Of a stretch of 64,000 nucleotides of DNA, positions 1-11,699 are shown piece by piece (positions within the stretch are counted from its first letter, which is position 1; every line of letters starts with the position of its first letter). The DNA comes from Notamacropus eugenii (Eukaryota > Chordata > Mammalia > Diprotodontia > Macropodidae): the NCBI RefSeq assembly GCF_028372415.1, contig NC_092874.1:337746151-337810150 (forward strand). Reading direction: 5' to 3'. A program made the position numbers and the translations under genes. The notes under the pieces were generated by a model that saw only the letters and a program-made list of their open reading frames with translations, was not told the DNA's origin and ran no database searches.

Positions 1-152
1 GTAAAATAGGAAGATTCACAGAATCCAACCATTATGTTCACATGGACTATTTGTGTCTGACCTGTGGTACAGCATCCTGAGCTCATATCAGTCATAGTCA
101 GACACAGGTCATCTTGGTCTTCTTCAAGAATGTAGGACAACTATCCAACTAT
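1..152 (+). mobile_element. 3' end of an RTE-clade LINE, cut by the window edge
   Basis: This matches, base for base over long stretches, the 3' terminus of the RTE copies at 29390-29945 (+) and 40186-41708 (-). Shared landmarks are the remnant of a C-terminal Cys/His finger region (codons around 'acctgtggtacagcatcctg') and the terminal 'gaatgtaggacaac' motif. The body of the element lies to the left of position 1 or is missing through 5' truncation. It is non-coding decay. The same 3' tail is carried by the RTE-tailed SINEs at 3157, 7921 and 59250. Confidence 0.7.
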
Positions 153-740
153 CATCAAGATACAGTTTAGTAACAGAAATTTGACATGCATACAAACAGT
201 TGAAATACACATAAAATAGTAAAATGAAAAACAAAAGGCAAAAGTGCTATGGTAATTCAGAGAAATGAGTTGTCTAAATATATTCCTTCTGATGGAAGGG
301 AGAAATTACTTTCTATTGGTTTCTCCATATATATAACTTACTGCTCTCTTTCCCACATAGAATTTTTCCCTTGGTTACTCTGCTTCTGTCATAATAAGAC
401 AGATCCACCGACTTCCTTCTTTTGAGTTTAAGGTTAATGATAAAAGAGAATAAAAATGGTATGAGAATAAATTTGAAATGTTTTAAAGAATGTTCTGTAT
501 ATTTGTACTTAAACCCAGAGAAAAATATATTTTCATTAAATATAATGAATACTTTTAACTAACAGAAGGGAACAGAAGAATGGACAATGGCCAATGGACA
601 ATTTCTTTGTGTAATCATGCCTCTGAATGATTTACTCTAACCTACACTAAAACTCACAGGTTGGATCTCCACAAAGTAGCTACTACTTCAGGGTCTAGGG
701 TATAATTGGCAGAGTTGTACTCCTGAAATTATGCTTCAGT
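153..740. other. Unassigned AT-rich DNA
   Basis: No coding region, RNA gene or repeat family was recognised. Open frames are short and show no domain. Confidence 0.5.
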
Positions 741-1013
741 AGCCCCATTAATGGGACACCTAGGTGGCATAGTGGATAGAATGCCTGACCTGGAGTAGGA
801 GGACTTCTCTTTCTGTGTTTTAATCTGGCCTCAGACACTTACCAGCTGTGTGACCCTGGGCAAATCACTTAACTCTGCCTCAGTTGCCTCATCTGTAAAA
901 TGAGGGGAGAAGGAAATGGCAAACAGCTCCAGTATCTTTCCCAAGAAAATCCCAAAAGGAGTCACAAAGAATTGGACATGACTGGAAAACTCTTGAACAA
1001 CAGCCCCATTAAT
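741..1013 (+). mobile_element. Mar-1-type CORE-SINE with 12-bp target-site duplication
   Basis: The SINE body (753-1001) has a tRNA-like head ('ctaggtggcatagtggatag'), the CORE segment ('cagacacttaccagctgtgt') and a BovB/RTE-like tail (ggagaaggaaatggcaaac, then tcacaaagaattggacatga). It ends in 'gaacaac'. It is flanked by a perfect 12-bp direct repeat, AGCCCCATTAAT, at 741-752 and 1002-1013. This defines both ends exactly and marks it as a comparatively young insertion for this window. Such SINEs are RNA polymerase III products mobilised by a LINE. Confidence 0.88.
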
Positions 1014-1315
1014 TCTCAACCAGTAAAAACAATTAACTCTTTAGCAAAGTTCTTTGCTAAGATGGGATAGTGAGAAAAGTAAAAATAAAGCACAATCTAC
1101 CCATAATACTGGAACACATTCTCTCAAAAATATATACAGCATCCATAGTTTCCATGGGAAGAGTGGACATAATTTTAGAGTATAACAGCATCAAAGCACA
1201 ATATGAGGAAAATGGGTGGACAAGGCATCCTACAGCTTCAGTGCTACAGGGACTCGAAGTCCTTTCTCTTGTAGAGGGGTGTTCACAAAGTATAATTATT
1301 AATTGCCAATGCTTT

Positions 1316-1512
1316 TATTGTATAGTCCTTTCAGTCACATCTGACTATTTGGGGTTTTCTTGGAAAATGTACAGGAGTAGTTTGCTGTTTCCTTCTCCAG
1401 CTCATTTTACAGATGAGGAAATTGAGGCAAACTAAGTTAAGTAACTTGCCCAGGGTCTTAAAATTTGTAGGTATCTGAGGCCAGATTTGAACTCAGGAAG
1501 ACTAATCTTCTA
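1316..1512 (-). mobile_element. Mar-1-type CORE-SINE, decayed
   Basis: Read on the minus strand it has the CORE and the 'ttcctcatctgtaaaatgag' block followed by ctggagaaggaaac and the BovB-like tail. Head and tail are diverged and no target-site duplication was seen. The 121-residue open frame crossing it has no recognisable domain and is judged spurious. Confidence 0.75.
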
Positions 1513-2352
1513 TTGCCCCTTACCAAGGCTAGCTTTTCCTTTAATTAAGGCTAGCCTCTCTTTTCTGCACAGGCATCATGCTCCTTAAAGCTATTTCTGC
1601 CCTCTTGTACTTTTACATTTATAACCATATGTCTCCTTCATCTATGCCTCAAGCTCTCTCAATCTGGTTTGAACTTGCAGAAACAGGTGCTACTGGTCAG
1701 TCAACATCACTGTATTGGGAATCATTTGGAAACTAACAACAGCAAAACATTGGTCTACAATGAAATCCTATTATAATACTACCTTCTGGGGATGGAGATG
1801 ACCTGTATATTGTAGGTTTTTCATATTATATTGAAAAAGCTGCACTTTAGATTACTGAGTGCTAAACAAACATGGTACGATCAGCTAACTACTTTATAAT
1901 CTATAGCATGGAGAGGCTTCATGGACTTGTTCTTTCCTGACATTAAATACATGATGGCACTGACTATCATCTACCTGTGGGAACATGACTAAAAATACTG
2001 TTAAATGATAATTATCATGGAACATGTATAGGGAAACATCATTACTTGGTCTGTTACTTAGATATTTGGCACCCTGCTGGCTTGGTGATTTAATTTAAAA
2101 GTCAACTAAGCCCAGATTACTACAAATCCAGCAAATTAATCTTTCTCTTTTGAAAACTCAAAGAGTCTTCGAGGTGAAGAGGACTGTAGAGATTAGCCGT
2201 CTACACCAAACATGTAATTTGAAAGAATAGGCAATTAATTTCTCATTGTCATGTATTTTGAAAGATACCAGGAAGACTTCTTTTTTTTAAAACTATACCC
2301 ACCCTATCCCCCTTGCCTGCCTCAGAACCTGAAATTACAGCATTAGACATAT
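1513..2352. other. Unassigned DNA
   Basis: No coding region or repeat was recognised, apart from a short homopyrimidine run near 2280. Confidence 0.45.
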
Positions 2353-2603
2353 ATTGCTGTCATTGAGTCATTTAAGTTTTGTCTGACTCTTTGTGACTTC
2401 AGTTGATATTTTCTTGGCAAAGATACCAGACTATTTTGCCATTTCCTTCTCTAGCTCAATTTGCAGATGTACAAAGTAAGACAAACAAGGTTAAGTGACT
2501 TGCCCAGGGTCACAAAGTTAATAAGTATCTGAGTCTGAAATTGACCTCAAGTCTTTCTGATTCGAGACCTAGCACTCTATCTACTCCACCACCTGAATTC
2601 CCC
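2353..2603 (-). mobile_element. Mar-1-type CORE-SINE, near full length
   Basis: On the minus strand, head to tail, are the tRNA-like head (near 2603), the CORE with 'gtgaccctgggcaagtcact', and the BovB-like tail with 'ggaaatggcaaaatagtctg' ending near 2353. Several indels mark it as older than the copy at 753. Confidence 0.78.
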
Positions 2604-2619
2604 TAGGAATATGTTACTG

Positions 2620-3112
2620 TAAATCAAAGCACCATTCCACACCCCAAAGAGATGGAAATAATCATTGTTGGAGAGGTTGCAGTCACACTGATACAATGTT
2701 GGGGGAGCTGGAAATTGATCTAAACATTTTGGAAAGCAATTCAGAATGAAGTGAACTAAGGTTCACACCCTTTAACCAAGGTATCCCATTGTTAATTTCA
2801 TATATCAAGTATGTTCATTAGCACAAGAAAGGTTCTCTATACACCATCGTATTCACAGGAGCATTTTTGTGGTGGCAAAGAATTAGGAACAAAGTAAATA
2901 CCTATTGATTGGAGAAGGGCTAAAGAATTTGTGATACTTGGATTTAATCAAGTATTAATTGAAGAATTCATGGAAACTTACTCGTGCAGAGTGAAATAAG
3001 CAGAACTAGGCAACTATATGCACAATGCAACAATGTGAAAGGAAGTGATAATAATAAGAAAATAAACCCAAATTCTGTGCTATAATAATGATGAAATTTG
3101 ACCAGAGAAGAA
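2620..3112 (+). mobile_element. L1 3'-end fragment
   Basis: This resembles the end of ORF2 and the 3' UTR of marsupial L1. Landmarks are 'gcatttttgtggtggcaaag', the 'gattggagaagggctaaa' block and 'gagtgaaataagcagaacta'. The same landmarks in the same order occur at 48190-48790, 55078-55765 and 60100-60905. It is 5'-truncated, with no open frame. Confidence 0.65.
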
Positions 3113-3118
3113 AGAATG

Positions 3119-3545
3119 AAAAGCATTTTTAAGTGCTTACTATGTGATGCTTGCATGTGTGTTTGTCCTTCATTGCCAAAGAAGACCGTGCCATCACAGA
3201 AATGATGACATGACTTGAACTTGACTTTGTTTTGAGTGAGGGCTGTGCAGGTCACCAGTCTCACTTCTCCTCCAGAGTCATCTGAATCCAATGACCAGAT
3301 ATTCATCAGGATGACTGGAGATGACCCAGGATGAGGCAATTGAGGTTAAGTGACTTGCACAAGGTCACGCAGCTAGTGAGTGCCAAGTGTTTGAGGTGAG
3401 ATCTGAACTCAGGTCCTCCTGACTCCTGCACTGGTGCTTTATCCACTATACCACCTGGCTGTCCCACTTAACGCTAAACGCTGTGTTAAACAATGAGGAT
3501 ACAAATACAAAAGGAACACAGTCCTATCCTCAATGAGTTAACATT
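3119..3545 (-). mobile_element. L2 3' end split by a SINE
   Basis: The two arms, 3119-3152 and 3466-3545, together read as the 3' end of L2 on the minus strand ('aagtgcttactatgtg' and then 'gaggatacaaatacaaaagg'). The RTE-tailed SINE at 3157-3465 separates them. L2 is an ancient LINE. The nesting shows the SINE came later. Confidence 0.65.
3157..3465 (-). mobile_element. CORE-SINE with RTE-lineage tail (RTESINE type), full length
   Basis: On the minus strand it begins with 'gggacagccaggtggtatag' near 3465. The CORE follows ('cactagctgcgtgaccttgt'), then a middle block with 'catctccagtcatcctgatg'. The tail is shared with the RTE LINE, including 'ggcaatgaaggacaaacac'. It differs from the Mar-1 copies in its 3' half, so two SINE families with different LINE tails are present. 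The 123-residue frame across it is spurious. Confidence 0.8.
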
Positions 3546-3762
3546 TTAATGGGGTCTGGGTGGAGGGTGTAACTCATATAGATCAGTGGCAATCAGGAAA
3601 GGAGTTATGATCTGGTAAGTCACCAAGACAGCACAATTCAGGAGTCCACTGACATAATATCTGCAGAAGAGTGGTCAATTTGATAGCCTTTTCATTGTGC
3701 ATTCTCTAGTTTTTTTCTGATTTTATCCTGTAAATCACTTGCTTTTTTAAAGTGTTTGCTTA

Positions 3763-3890
3763 TTGTCTCCCACAGAAGACTGTGTGCTTCTTGAGGGCAA
3801 GGATTTTTCTTTTTATTCATTTTGTATCCCTAGGGCTTAACATAGTGCCCTGACATTTAGCAGATACTTAAGGAATATTTATTGAAGATA
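3763..3890 (+). mobile_element. L2 3'-end fragment
   Basis: It contains the L2 3' landmarks 'gaggg caagga', then 'gtatccctagggcttaacat' and an 'aatatttattga' terminus, in the standard order. Confidence 0.65.
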
Positions 3891-4268
3891 GTGACACAAG
3901 GCCATAGGAAGAGCAGAACTGACAATTATAGATCCTTGCAGTCAGGGTCTCTGGTGGTCCTGTTGGAGGGTGGGGTAGAACTGTAGCAAAAAATGACTGG
4001 ATAGAAACACAGCAAATGATAAGAAACGTGCCTCCTTCTGTTCATTGCAGAGGTGGCGGATTATGGAAGTTAGACCATATATATACTGTCAAACTTGACT
4101 GATCAACTTGGTTTAATTTGCTGAAATGTTTTTCCCTTCTGCCTATTTTCTTTCCTTTTCTTTCTTATAAGGCATGCCTTGCTGGGCAGAAAGGGAGAAA
4201 AGTTATATATGCAAAGAAAGGTAAAGTGAATATAAAATGTATCACTAAAATATATTAAAATATATTAC
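3891..4268. other. Unassigned DNA
   Basis: No gene or repeat was recognised. Confidence 0.4.
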
Positions 4269-4961
4269 CTTGTGATGGGGTATAGGCTCAGGAAACCTCC
4301 TTGAACTCTCCTTGAATCTTCCCCACTGGATCTAGCTTTCCCTCCAGGCCATTAGCTTTTCTTTATCCCTATGGCCAAATCTCTGTTACCTCCAGAGTTC
4401 CTTCCCCTACTTCTTACCCTTGATCCTATCAAAATCCCATTCTCTGGGCTACTGGCCACCCCCATCAAGATCCTCCCTAGATTTGACCTCTAATAACCCC
4501 AGGATACTGGTCATTTCCATCAAGATCTTCCCAAGATTCTACCTCTTGACACCCCAGGCTACGGACAACTCCCATCAAGACTATCTCTGGAACCCCTACT
4601 CCCCCAGACTACTTGGCCACCCCTGGATTCTTCCCTCAGTCTTTCTGCATGTAAGTTCCACCTTGCCTTCATGAAGGGGCTCAGAGTCCTTCTGGCCCAC
4701 TTGTCAATACAAGTGTCACAAATACTCAATTTCTATCTAGCCTGCTTACATTAGAGTTACAAAGGCTCGAGGTTCAATCTGACCCGCTGGCATTGCCAGA
4801 GATACAAATGCTCAGATTCCTTAAGAGTCTACTCAATATGGTGGATCTTTAATGAACTTATTTTACTTTAACTGAAAGAAGGCTTGGGTCGAATTCATTC
4901 AGGCAGGATATTCAGGCAGGTTAGTATTTGGGGTCCAGAGCACCCTAAACCTCAACACTTG
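4269..4961. mobile_element. Solo retroviral-type LTR with 4-bp duplication and internal tandem repeats
   Basis: The 685-bp body (4273-4957) starts TGATGGGG and ends CCTCAACA, forming imperfect TG...CA inverted termini. It is flanked by the direct repeat CTTG (4269-4272 and 4958-4961). A 4-bp duplication and a U5-like 3' part ('ttggggtccagagcaccc') fit an ERV class I-like LTR on the plus strand. Positions 4446-4640 hold about three and a half imperfect copies of a roughly 50-56 bp unit with recurring 'catcaagatc', placed where a U3 enhancer would lie. No clear AATAAA was found, which weakens the call. No internal retroviral sequence is adjacent, so it appears to be a solo LTR. Confidence 0.62.
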
Positions 4962-6054
4962 GATTAATGCTCTGGGTTCCCAAATGTCCCCACTTAACTG
5001 CAAATATCCTTCAGATGTTTTCAACCACTTAGCTTAGAATAGCTAAGGATAGATTAGCTTAAAATAGATTATTTACCAAATCATCTAGCAAGAAATACAT
5101 AGAAAAGAGTGGGGTGGAGTGGGATGGGGAAGACAGGATGGATGGAGGTTTAGAAGGAAAGGTGAAGAAAGACAAGAGAAAAAGCACACTCAACCTAATT
5201 TATTTTTCCCTAGGTCATGTCTTTGCCATCTCTCGTCAAGATGTTCTCCAATCACAGTGTCCCTGAAATGTTCCTTCTGCTTTTTTAAGGACAATCCACA
5301 CAAGGGCATACTAAATGGAGTGGTCTAAGGTGTTAGGGTAATCAGGAAACCTGATCTTGGGGGCCAAAAGAGTCAAAGGAGTGAAACTTTGGGTGACCAC
5401 AAGCTTACTATAATTCTTGTAGGCCCTCATTGAAACCACAAAGGGAGTTATTTCAATACAAGAGGTCTATAGACTAATTTAGTTTTTTTAATGTTGCAAA
5501 AGCAAATGTCCAAACATAGAAACACAGAAGGTGATATAAAAATCATTTTAAAGGCCAATTTAAGAGCTATATTTAGCTTCATGACTTTTCTACTCACAGT
5601 TCTTTGGTTGAACTATGAGTAATCACGAAATTTTTTTTAACATCGTTAGCATCCTATTGTATGTTCTCCACACTATTCAGCTCATTGGTATTTTTCCATT
5701 AGTTTCATCTGTGCAGTCTCTTTTATACTGTAGGATATGAGTGAGGTAAACTGCTAATTCTCTAAGGACAGGAGCCTAGCACTCTCTTGTAGTGTCCATT
5801 CTCTGATGCCTCATTGATTTGTGGATGTGACCCTGAGTTTGCAAGCCTGTGCTAGAGGAGCTCAAGTCATCCTGCCAAGTTGGAAAGGCTTTGATTAGCT
5901 CTTGGTAACAGTATCTGTGGTTGTTTTCTGATAACTAACATAGTTAGGTACAGAATGGTTCCCCATTGTGTTTTAAAAGGCATTTTTTATTCTTGTCCGC
6001 AGAAATCTCTGAGGGTCATCTACTTGATAGAAAGGTTACAATCTTCATCAAACT
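4962..6054. other. Unassigned DNA
   Basis: No recognised gene or repeat. Short purine-rich and AT-rich stretches only. Confidence 0.4.
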
Positions 6055-6210
6055 ACGATCGATTTGGAGCTAGGGGACTTGGGTTCAGTTCCTAGCTCTG
6101 TCGCTTACTGGGCAAGTCACAACCTCTCTGGTCTTCAACTTCCTCATTTGTAAAAAGAGCAGGTTGGCCCCTAAGGCTTTTTCCAGCTCAGAACTGATGA
6201 TCCTCCATGG
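6055..6210 (+). mobile_element. MIR-family SINE fragment
   Basis: It has 'gttcagttcctagctctgtc', 'cttactgggcaagtcaca' and 'cttcctcatttgtaaaaaga' in MIR order. The ending, with 'ttttccagctcagaactgat', is typical of the MIR3-like branch. Confidence 0.65.
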
Positions 6211-6727
6211 ATGGGCCCTCACACTAATGACATCACTTTGCAGCTTGAGAACAAAAAACACTTTATTTCTTTGAGAAGGAGAAGAAGGCTGTGGATCTAA
6301 ATAGATATAATGCAACAAACAGGAAGAACAGAAAAGTGAAAAAAAAAAAAGACCATGATGGTATGACTCACAGTTTAAACTGCAACAGCTATGCTAGCCA
6401 ATTGATGAAAAATAACAGCTTTATTTGCTATGGAAGCACTGGTGCCCCACTCATTCATCTAGCTCACAAAGGTGAATCCATCATTCCGTTAGCAATGTTC
6501 TGTAGTGGGCTTCTTCATAAGGGGCTTACATGTCATGCATCAGAGATGCTTCTAGCATCTCACAGCAGGGTGCTGGACCGAATTTGGCTTTTCATTAATA
6601 GAAGATTACAAAACATAGCATATTGGACTGACTTAAATTAAATAAAGTGATTTCATTACCCAGAATAGGTGTAAAGAATACCTGAAGAGAATTTTTTATT
6701 ATTTCTGAGAGATCTCAAGATTCATAA

Positions 6728-6895
6728 TGAGAGACACATTTTTTAGACTTGGCCAATGTGAGGATTTGTTTTATTTTGCTGTTAATGTTTGTTACAAGGG
6801 TTTTGTTTTTATTTTTTTTTTCTTGGATGGCTGAGGTGAAAGGGAGAGAATATAAATTCCTGTTAGCTGAAAAATTAAATTAAAATTTAAAACTA
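6728..6895 (+). mobile_element. L1 3'-UTR tail, copy A of a local duplication
   Basis: L1-like 3' UTR with 'ggccaatgtgaggatttgtt' and an A/T-rich terminus ('gaaaaattaaattaaaattt'). It is followed by non-L1 sequence (6896-6964) that also follows copy B at 8518-8735. Confidence 0.6.
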
Positions 6896-6964
6896 AATTG
6901 ATTTACAGGAGCCTGGGCATTTCCAAGCAAGGTCCCATCTCTAGATGCATGATCTGCTCCAGTT

Positions 6965-7243
6965 GTGTTGTTCAGTTGTTCCAGATGTGTCAGATTCTAC
7001 ATGACCTGATCTGCATGCTTTTGTTTTTTAATTTGTTTGTTTGTTTTTGTTTTTTTTGGATATTGGAGTGGTTTGCCATTTCCTTCTTCAGCTCATTTTA
7101 CAGATAAGGAAACTGAGGCAAATGGGGATAAGTGACTTGCTCCAGCTCACAGGGCTACTATCTAAGGCCAGATTTGAACTCAGGAACATGAGTCTTCCTG
7201 ATTCCAGGTGCAACGCTCTATCTATTGTGCCATCTAGCTTTTC
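6965..7243 (-). mobile_element. Mar-1-type CORE-SINE
   Basis: On the minus strand it shows the head near 7243, the CORE, and a tail with 'ggaaatggcaaaccactcca' ending at 'gttgttcagttgttccagat'. A poly-T/TTTG stretch interrupts the tail at about 7020-7055. Several short open frames on both strands across it are spurious. Confidence 0.75.
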
Positions 7244-7671
7244 TGCAGACCTGTAGCTCTGATTAATATGCACCTCACCTCAGGGGGATGCTCCTGGACA
7301 TAGTTGTACCAGGACAAGCAATCAATGGTTTATAGAAATGGTAAGAGACCTTTCTAAAAGAGTAAATAAGGATTTGGTACCTAACTCTTTGAGCTTCCTG
7401 AATAACAGATGTAGGCTCCTTGGGGGAGGGGAAGGGAGAGAAGGCATGACAGATCTGGAGGGGATGGATGACAGAATTAGGGTTTCTGAGTAGGGATGGA
7501 ACCTACCTGCATAGGGAGGATGGCCCCAGAAGTTGTATTCTTTATGTAGCATCTAAGCAATCATGGGGGGAGGAGGGAGAAGGAGAAGAGAGGAGGGAAC
7601 ACATTTAAGTTCTCTCATACAACACATTCTTAACAGGACAATCCCCTTGTGCTGAGCTCTTTCAGGGATTT

Positions 7672-7795
7672 TTATGGAATTACTTGGTGTAGTGGATTTG
7701 AAATCAGGAAGTCCTGTGCTCAAATCCAGTCCCATACATTTATTAGCTATGTGACCCTGATTAAATCACTTAGACTAGACAACAATAAGTCCCTG
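7672..7795 (+). mobile_element. MIR/THER-type SINE fragment
   Basis: It has 'cttggtgtagtggatttgaa', 'gctcaaatccagtcccatac' and 'gctatgtgaccctgattaaa' in SINE order. The 3' half is lost or diverged. Confidence 0.55.
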
Positions 7796-7920
7796 CCCAG
7801 GCTCCACTTAACGGATGGCTTAGAGAGATTATCAATAGTAACAGTTTCTGTTTCCCTCCCAGTTTGATTTAGTTATTTTTTTCTTTTGTTCAAAGGACCA
7901 TTCCCTGACTCCTTCTTAAA

Positions 7921-8190
7921 GAGGCCTATTCACTCAATGGGCATTACCTCCCTCTAAGTGAGTACCTGAAAAGGCCAGCCTAAAAAGACCAAGGTCTCCC
8001 ATTGCATCCTGGGTCATCTTCAGTCATCCTGATGAATATCTGGTCACTGGACCCAGATGGCTCAGGAGGAGAAAGTGAGGATGGTGACCAGCACAGCTCT
8101 CCCTCACTCAAAACAAAGTCAAGTGCAAGTCATATCATCATTTCCCTGATATCATGGTCTTCTTCAAAATCGAAGGACAAACTCACCAAC
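7921..8190 (+). mobile_element. RTE-tailed SINE
   Basis: The 3' half is collinear with the SINEs at 3157 (-) and 59250 (+): 'catcttcagtcatcctgatg', then 'actcaaaacaaagtcaagtg', then the RTE tail 'tcgaaggacaaactcacc'. The 5' part ('attcactcaatgggcattac') differs from those copies, so it belongs to another subfamily. Confidence 0.72.
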
Positions 8191-8197
8191 AACAGCG

Positions 8198-8365
8198 CTG
8201 GTCAAATCACTTAGATGCTATCTGCTTCAGCTTTCTCATCTGTAAAATTGGACTAATAATACCGCCTACCTCTCAGGGTTGTTGTGAAGATCAAATGAGA
8301 TAATGTTTGTAAAGTGGTTTGCAAATGTAAGAGTCCTATATAAATGCCAGCTATTGTTGTTATCC
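8198..8365 (+). mobile_element. MIR/THER-type SINE
   Basis: It shows 'ctttctcatctgtaaaattg', 'tctcagggttgttgtgaaga' and 'taaatgccagctattgttgt', the 3' two-thirds of a MIR-type element. Confidence 0.72.
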
Positions 8366-8517
8366 ACAATAATATGGATTATTATTCATGGTAACAAATA
8401 TTGTTATTATGGATAGTCATTCTTTCCTTTGTATATCCACACAGAAATGTGGACGCTGAAGTTCTCTGCTCCCTCCATCACGGCAAATTAAGATGTCTCT
8501 GAGTTGATTCTTCCACT

Positions 8518-8772
8518 GACACACATTTTTAGACTCAGCCAATGTGGGGATTTGTTTTATTTTACTACTAATATTTATTGCTAGGGTTTTTTTTTTTCTT
8601 GAATGACTGATATGACAAGGATAGAAAATAAGTCCTTATTAACTGAAAAATTAAATTAAAATTTAAAACCAAATTGATTTACAGAGCCCTGGGCATTTTC
8701 AGCAAGGTTCCATTTATAGACACATGATCTGCTGTGGTTTGTTGTTCAGTTGTTTCAAATGTGCATAACAAT
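8518..8772 (+). mobile_element. L1 3'-UTR tail, copy B of a local duplication, with SINE stub
   Basis: It aligns with 6728-6995 throughout, including the non-L1 part after the A-rich tail ('catgatctgct') and the first bases of the antisense Mar-1 SINE ('gttgttcagttgtttcaaat'). The rest of the SINE is absent here. Confidence 0.62.
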
Positions 8773-11690
8773 TCCTCAACTTGTTCCTGCAAAGATGCGG
8801 AATAGGAGAGTTTGCCATTAGACCAGGGAGAAGCCCAAAAGTTCTGTCTGGCTTGGATTATAGCTCTTTTTGCAGTGTGCATAGCTCCAGGAATGTCATG
8901 CAATACAAGGGATTCCTCATTACTGAGGTTTATCAGCTTTGTTTAAAGCACCCTCTCTTCCTGCCCCTCTCTCCTCTCGAAGTTTCTATGTATTTATACA
9001 GAGACTCACTCAGGAACAAAGAGATTATCTTGGCCTTCACACAGTGATATACACTTTCCCCTTTGGCAATTACAACACCCCCTCTCTACTTCCCTCCCCT
9101 GCTTTACCAAAGGTCTTAAGGTATACTCTATCAACTTTGGCCATTCTTTCCTCTATGAGGCCATTCCAAGGGGATCTAAATTGTACAAGAATCTAAAACG
9201 TACCCAAGTCACTGGATGAGATGAATAAAATCCCATTGAACAGGATGTCATGTAGCAGCCACCCAAGTGACTTCAGATATAACATAATATAACATAACAT
9301 AACAACATAATATAACATAATGCCTCAAAATATAACAAATATAACATAATACAATTCGATATGTACATACACTTGCATATCTAGATATATTGCATATGTA
9401 TACATACAAATATATTTCAAAAATTGATCATTTCTGATTTGAAGAAAGTCTATAAGGAAAGAAAGAAGAGATTCAACAGTATGAGGAAAACTTTAAAGTA
9501 GGAAGCCTGAGGCTGAGGCTACTCCTATATAAATTCTTATACATAGGGTAGCTTAAAGCTATTCTTAACCTTGCTTCCCCTTCTAACTCTGTTTTTGCCT
9601 TCTCTTTCAAAAAGTCTCATTATCGACTTTGAAAGTTCTTTTGCAGAACAAAAATTTTAATATGCTCTCATTTTGCAGTAGAAAAGAGATGAAGACTACA
9701 TATATAAACTGTGTATTAACTTGGAATAGGGTTGTAATGGAAATTTATTGTCCTGTCAGTAGAGAAGACTGACAAATAGTAGGACATAAAATGCCAAAAG
9801 TTGTTGGCAAGAAACATTAATACCTATAATAAATCACTTTTTTTCAATCCAAGGAGCAATAGTTTCCCATTATTTAAAAAGAAAAAGAAAGAAAAAAGAA
9901 AAAAAGAAAAAAGTAAGAAAGAAGGGAGGCAAATTTCATATCCTTATTAAATTGTCTTCTGAATTTTTGCTCAAAATTCTTGTGTTAAATTCACAGAACA
10001 CTGTGAATTTCCTGGTTAAAAGCTGATGTTGGGAATATGGAGCTACTAAAGAGACCCGAAAAAACCAAAACAAAAATAATTTTGTCCAGCTCTCATCTGG
10101 ACAAGAATTTCCTCCCTAATGCATTTAACAAGTGGTCAATCATTCCTTACTGGAAAATCTTTAGTTATGGGGAGGCCACTAAACTCCTGTTTATCTGAAA
10201 ATAAAAAACATACATAAGAACAAATTGAAAGTTAGTTCCAGTTAATGATATTCGTGGTATCCTCCTGTTTATCACTGAGGTGACTTCATCTATAGAAATA
10301 AAAACTCTGGTACGCTTCCTTGCATGGTGGCTATGCATGCTCATTCCTTACCTCTTTACCTTTTGTTGTATTAGAATTCTCTGTGCTACAAAGAATCATC
10401 TAGAGAAGATTTCTTGACATAGATTAGGGGAGAATTTGAAGATTGACTCCAGACTGAAAATGGTGAGGACTTCTGGGAAAAGTCTGCATCTTCTCTGAGA
10501 AATTAGATTTTCTCCTGCTTCAGGCTGTAAGCTTGAATGATTGTTCTAGACTTGTCAATTCAAGCCTGTCCAGTGGTCAGGCTCAAGACAAATGAATTGA
10601 GGCATTTGTAGACCAACTCACATTTAACAAAAGATAACATTTAAAAATAGCATAGAAAGCATCTTTAGTAAGCCTTGGTTCAGGTAGAAGTAGTTCCTCT
10701 GATTTCCAAATGGAGATGCAGACACATGTAGTAAGGAAGGTGTGTTGACTCATAGGGCAGTAGGGAGTCTTTCATATCTGATGAGCCCTGACTCTTCATG
10801 AGTGGATCTTCCTAACCCAGCATCCTAGATAATCTCCTTGGGGTTCCATTCACAGCCAGTCTTCATCAACAATACATTAAAATGGCGTAACACAATGTAA
10901 AGCATCACTTGACAGACATCTTCAGTGATGATAGGTCTAAATTACATACCTGAATCACAGCAGTTCCTGCTTATCTATAGAACACAAGCACAAATGCGTA
11001 ACAGCCAAAAAAAGTACTAGCTGCATCAGTGTCTTCTCAGATTAACAAAGCATGCGTATCAACAATGTTATACTGAGAGACAGCTTAGAAGAACTAACTT
11101 CTCTATGGTGCATGTGGGCTACTAACATGGACACAAATATATATGAATAGCCAGAGGGTACAATAGTACACCAAAAATATGCAGCAATTGACCTATTCAT
11201 CTATAAACACATGCACTTACATTTGTTTATTTGTAAATGTTGGTAGTAAATATTAGTGCTGTCATCTAGCTATGATCACTTTTTCAGTTTTCCCTATATC
11301 GTGCTAGTCTAGCCACCGGTCAATTTGCTGCCTGCTAGTCTGTGTCAGCCATATACCTGAGCTATTAAATGATATAAAGGGATTCTAGTCTTCCTAAGAA
11401 CCATAGTCCTGTCTCCCTAAATCTGAATTTTTGGAGGCTCAATCTGACTAGTATACAGTATGAGGTACTTCTGCTTCCTAAGAGTCCCTAAGACTGAAGT
11501 TCTAGGCAGGAAAAGTCTTTATTTTCTCGGTGCAGTCATCTTTCTCATTTGACATGGTTGTTAGGTAACAGACTAATTCTTTTTTTCAATTTGAATATCT
11601 ATTTCTAAGTCATTGTCTGATTCAGAGTCTTTGCACAGCTAGTACTTTTCTTTGGAATCTGCTGTGTAACTATTCATCAGTTTCTACCTG
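8773..11690. other. Long unassigned stretch with a degenerate AT-rich simple repeat
   Basis: No gene is supported. About 9275-9360 is a degenerate AACATAAT-type tandem repeat, and 9880-9925 is an A/G-rich run. Frames near 8781-9196 are short and have no domain. Part of 10.8-11.7 kb may belong to the Ty3/gypsy element that starts at 11.7 kb on the minus strand, but I could not show this. Confidence 0.4.
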
Positions 11691-11699
11691 CTCATCAGG

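Noticed and set aside
4420..4674. An 84-residue Pro/Ser-rich frame.
   Set aside because: It lies across the tandem repeats of the solo LTR and is explained by them.
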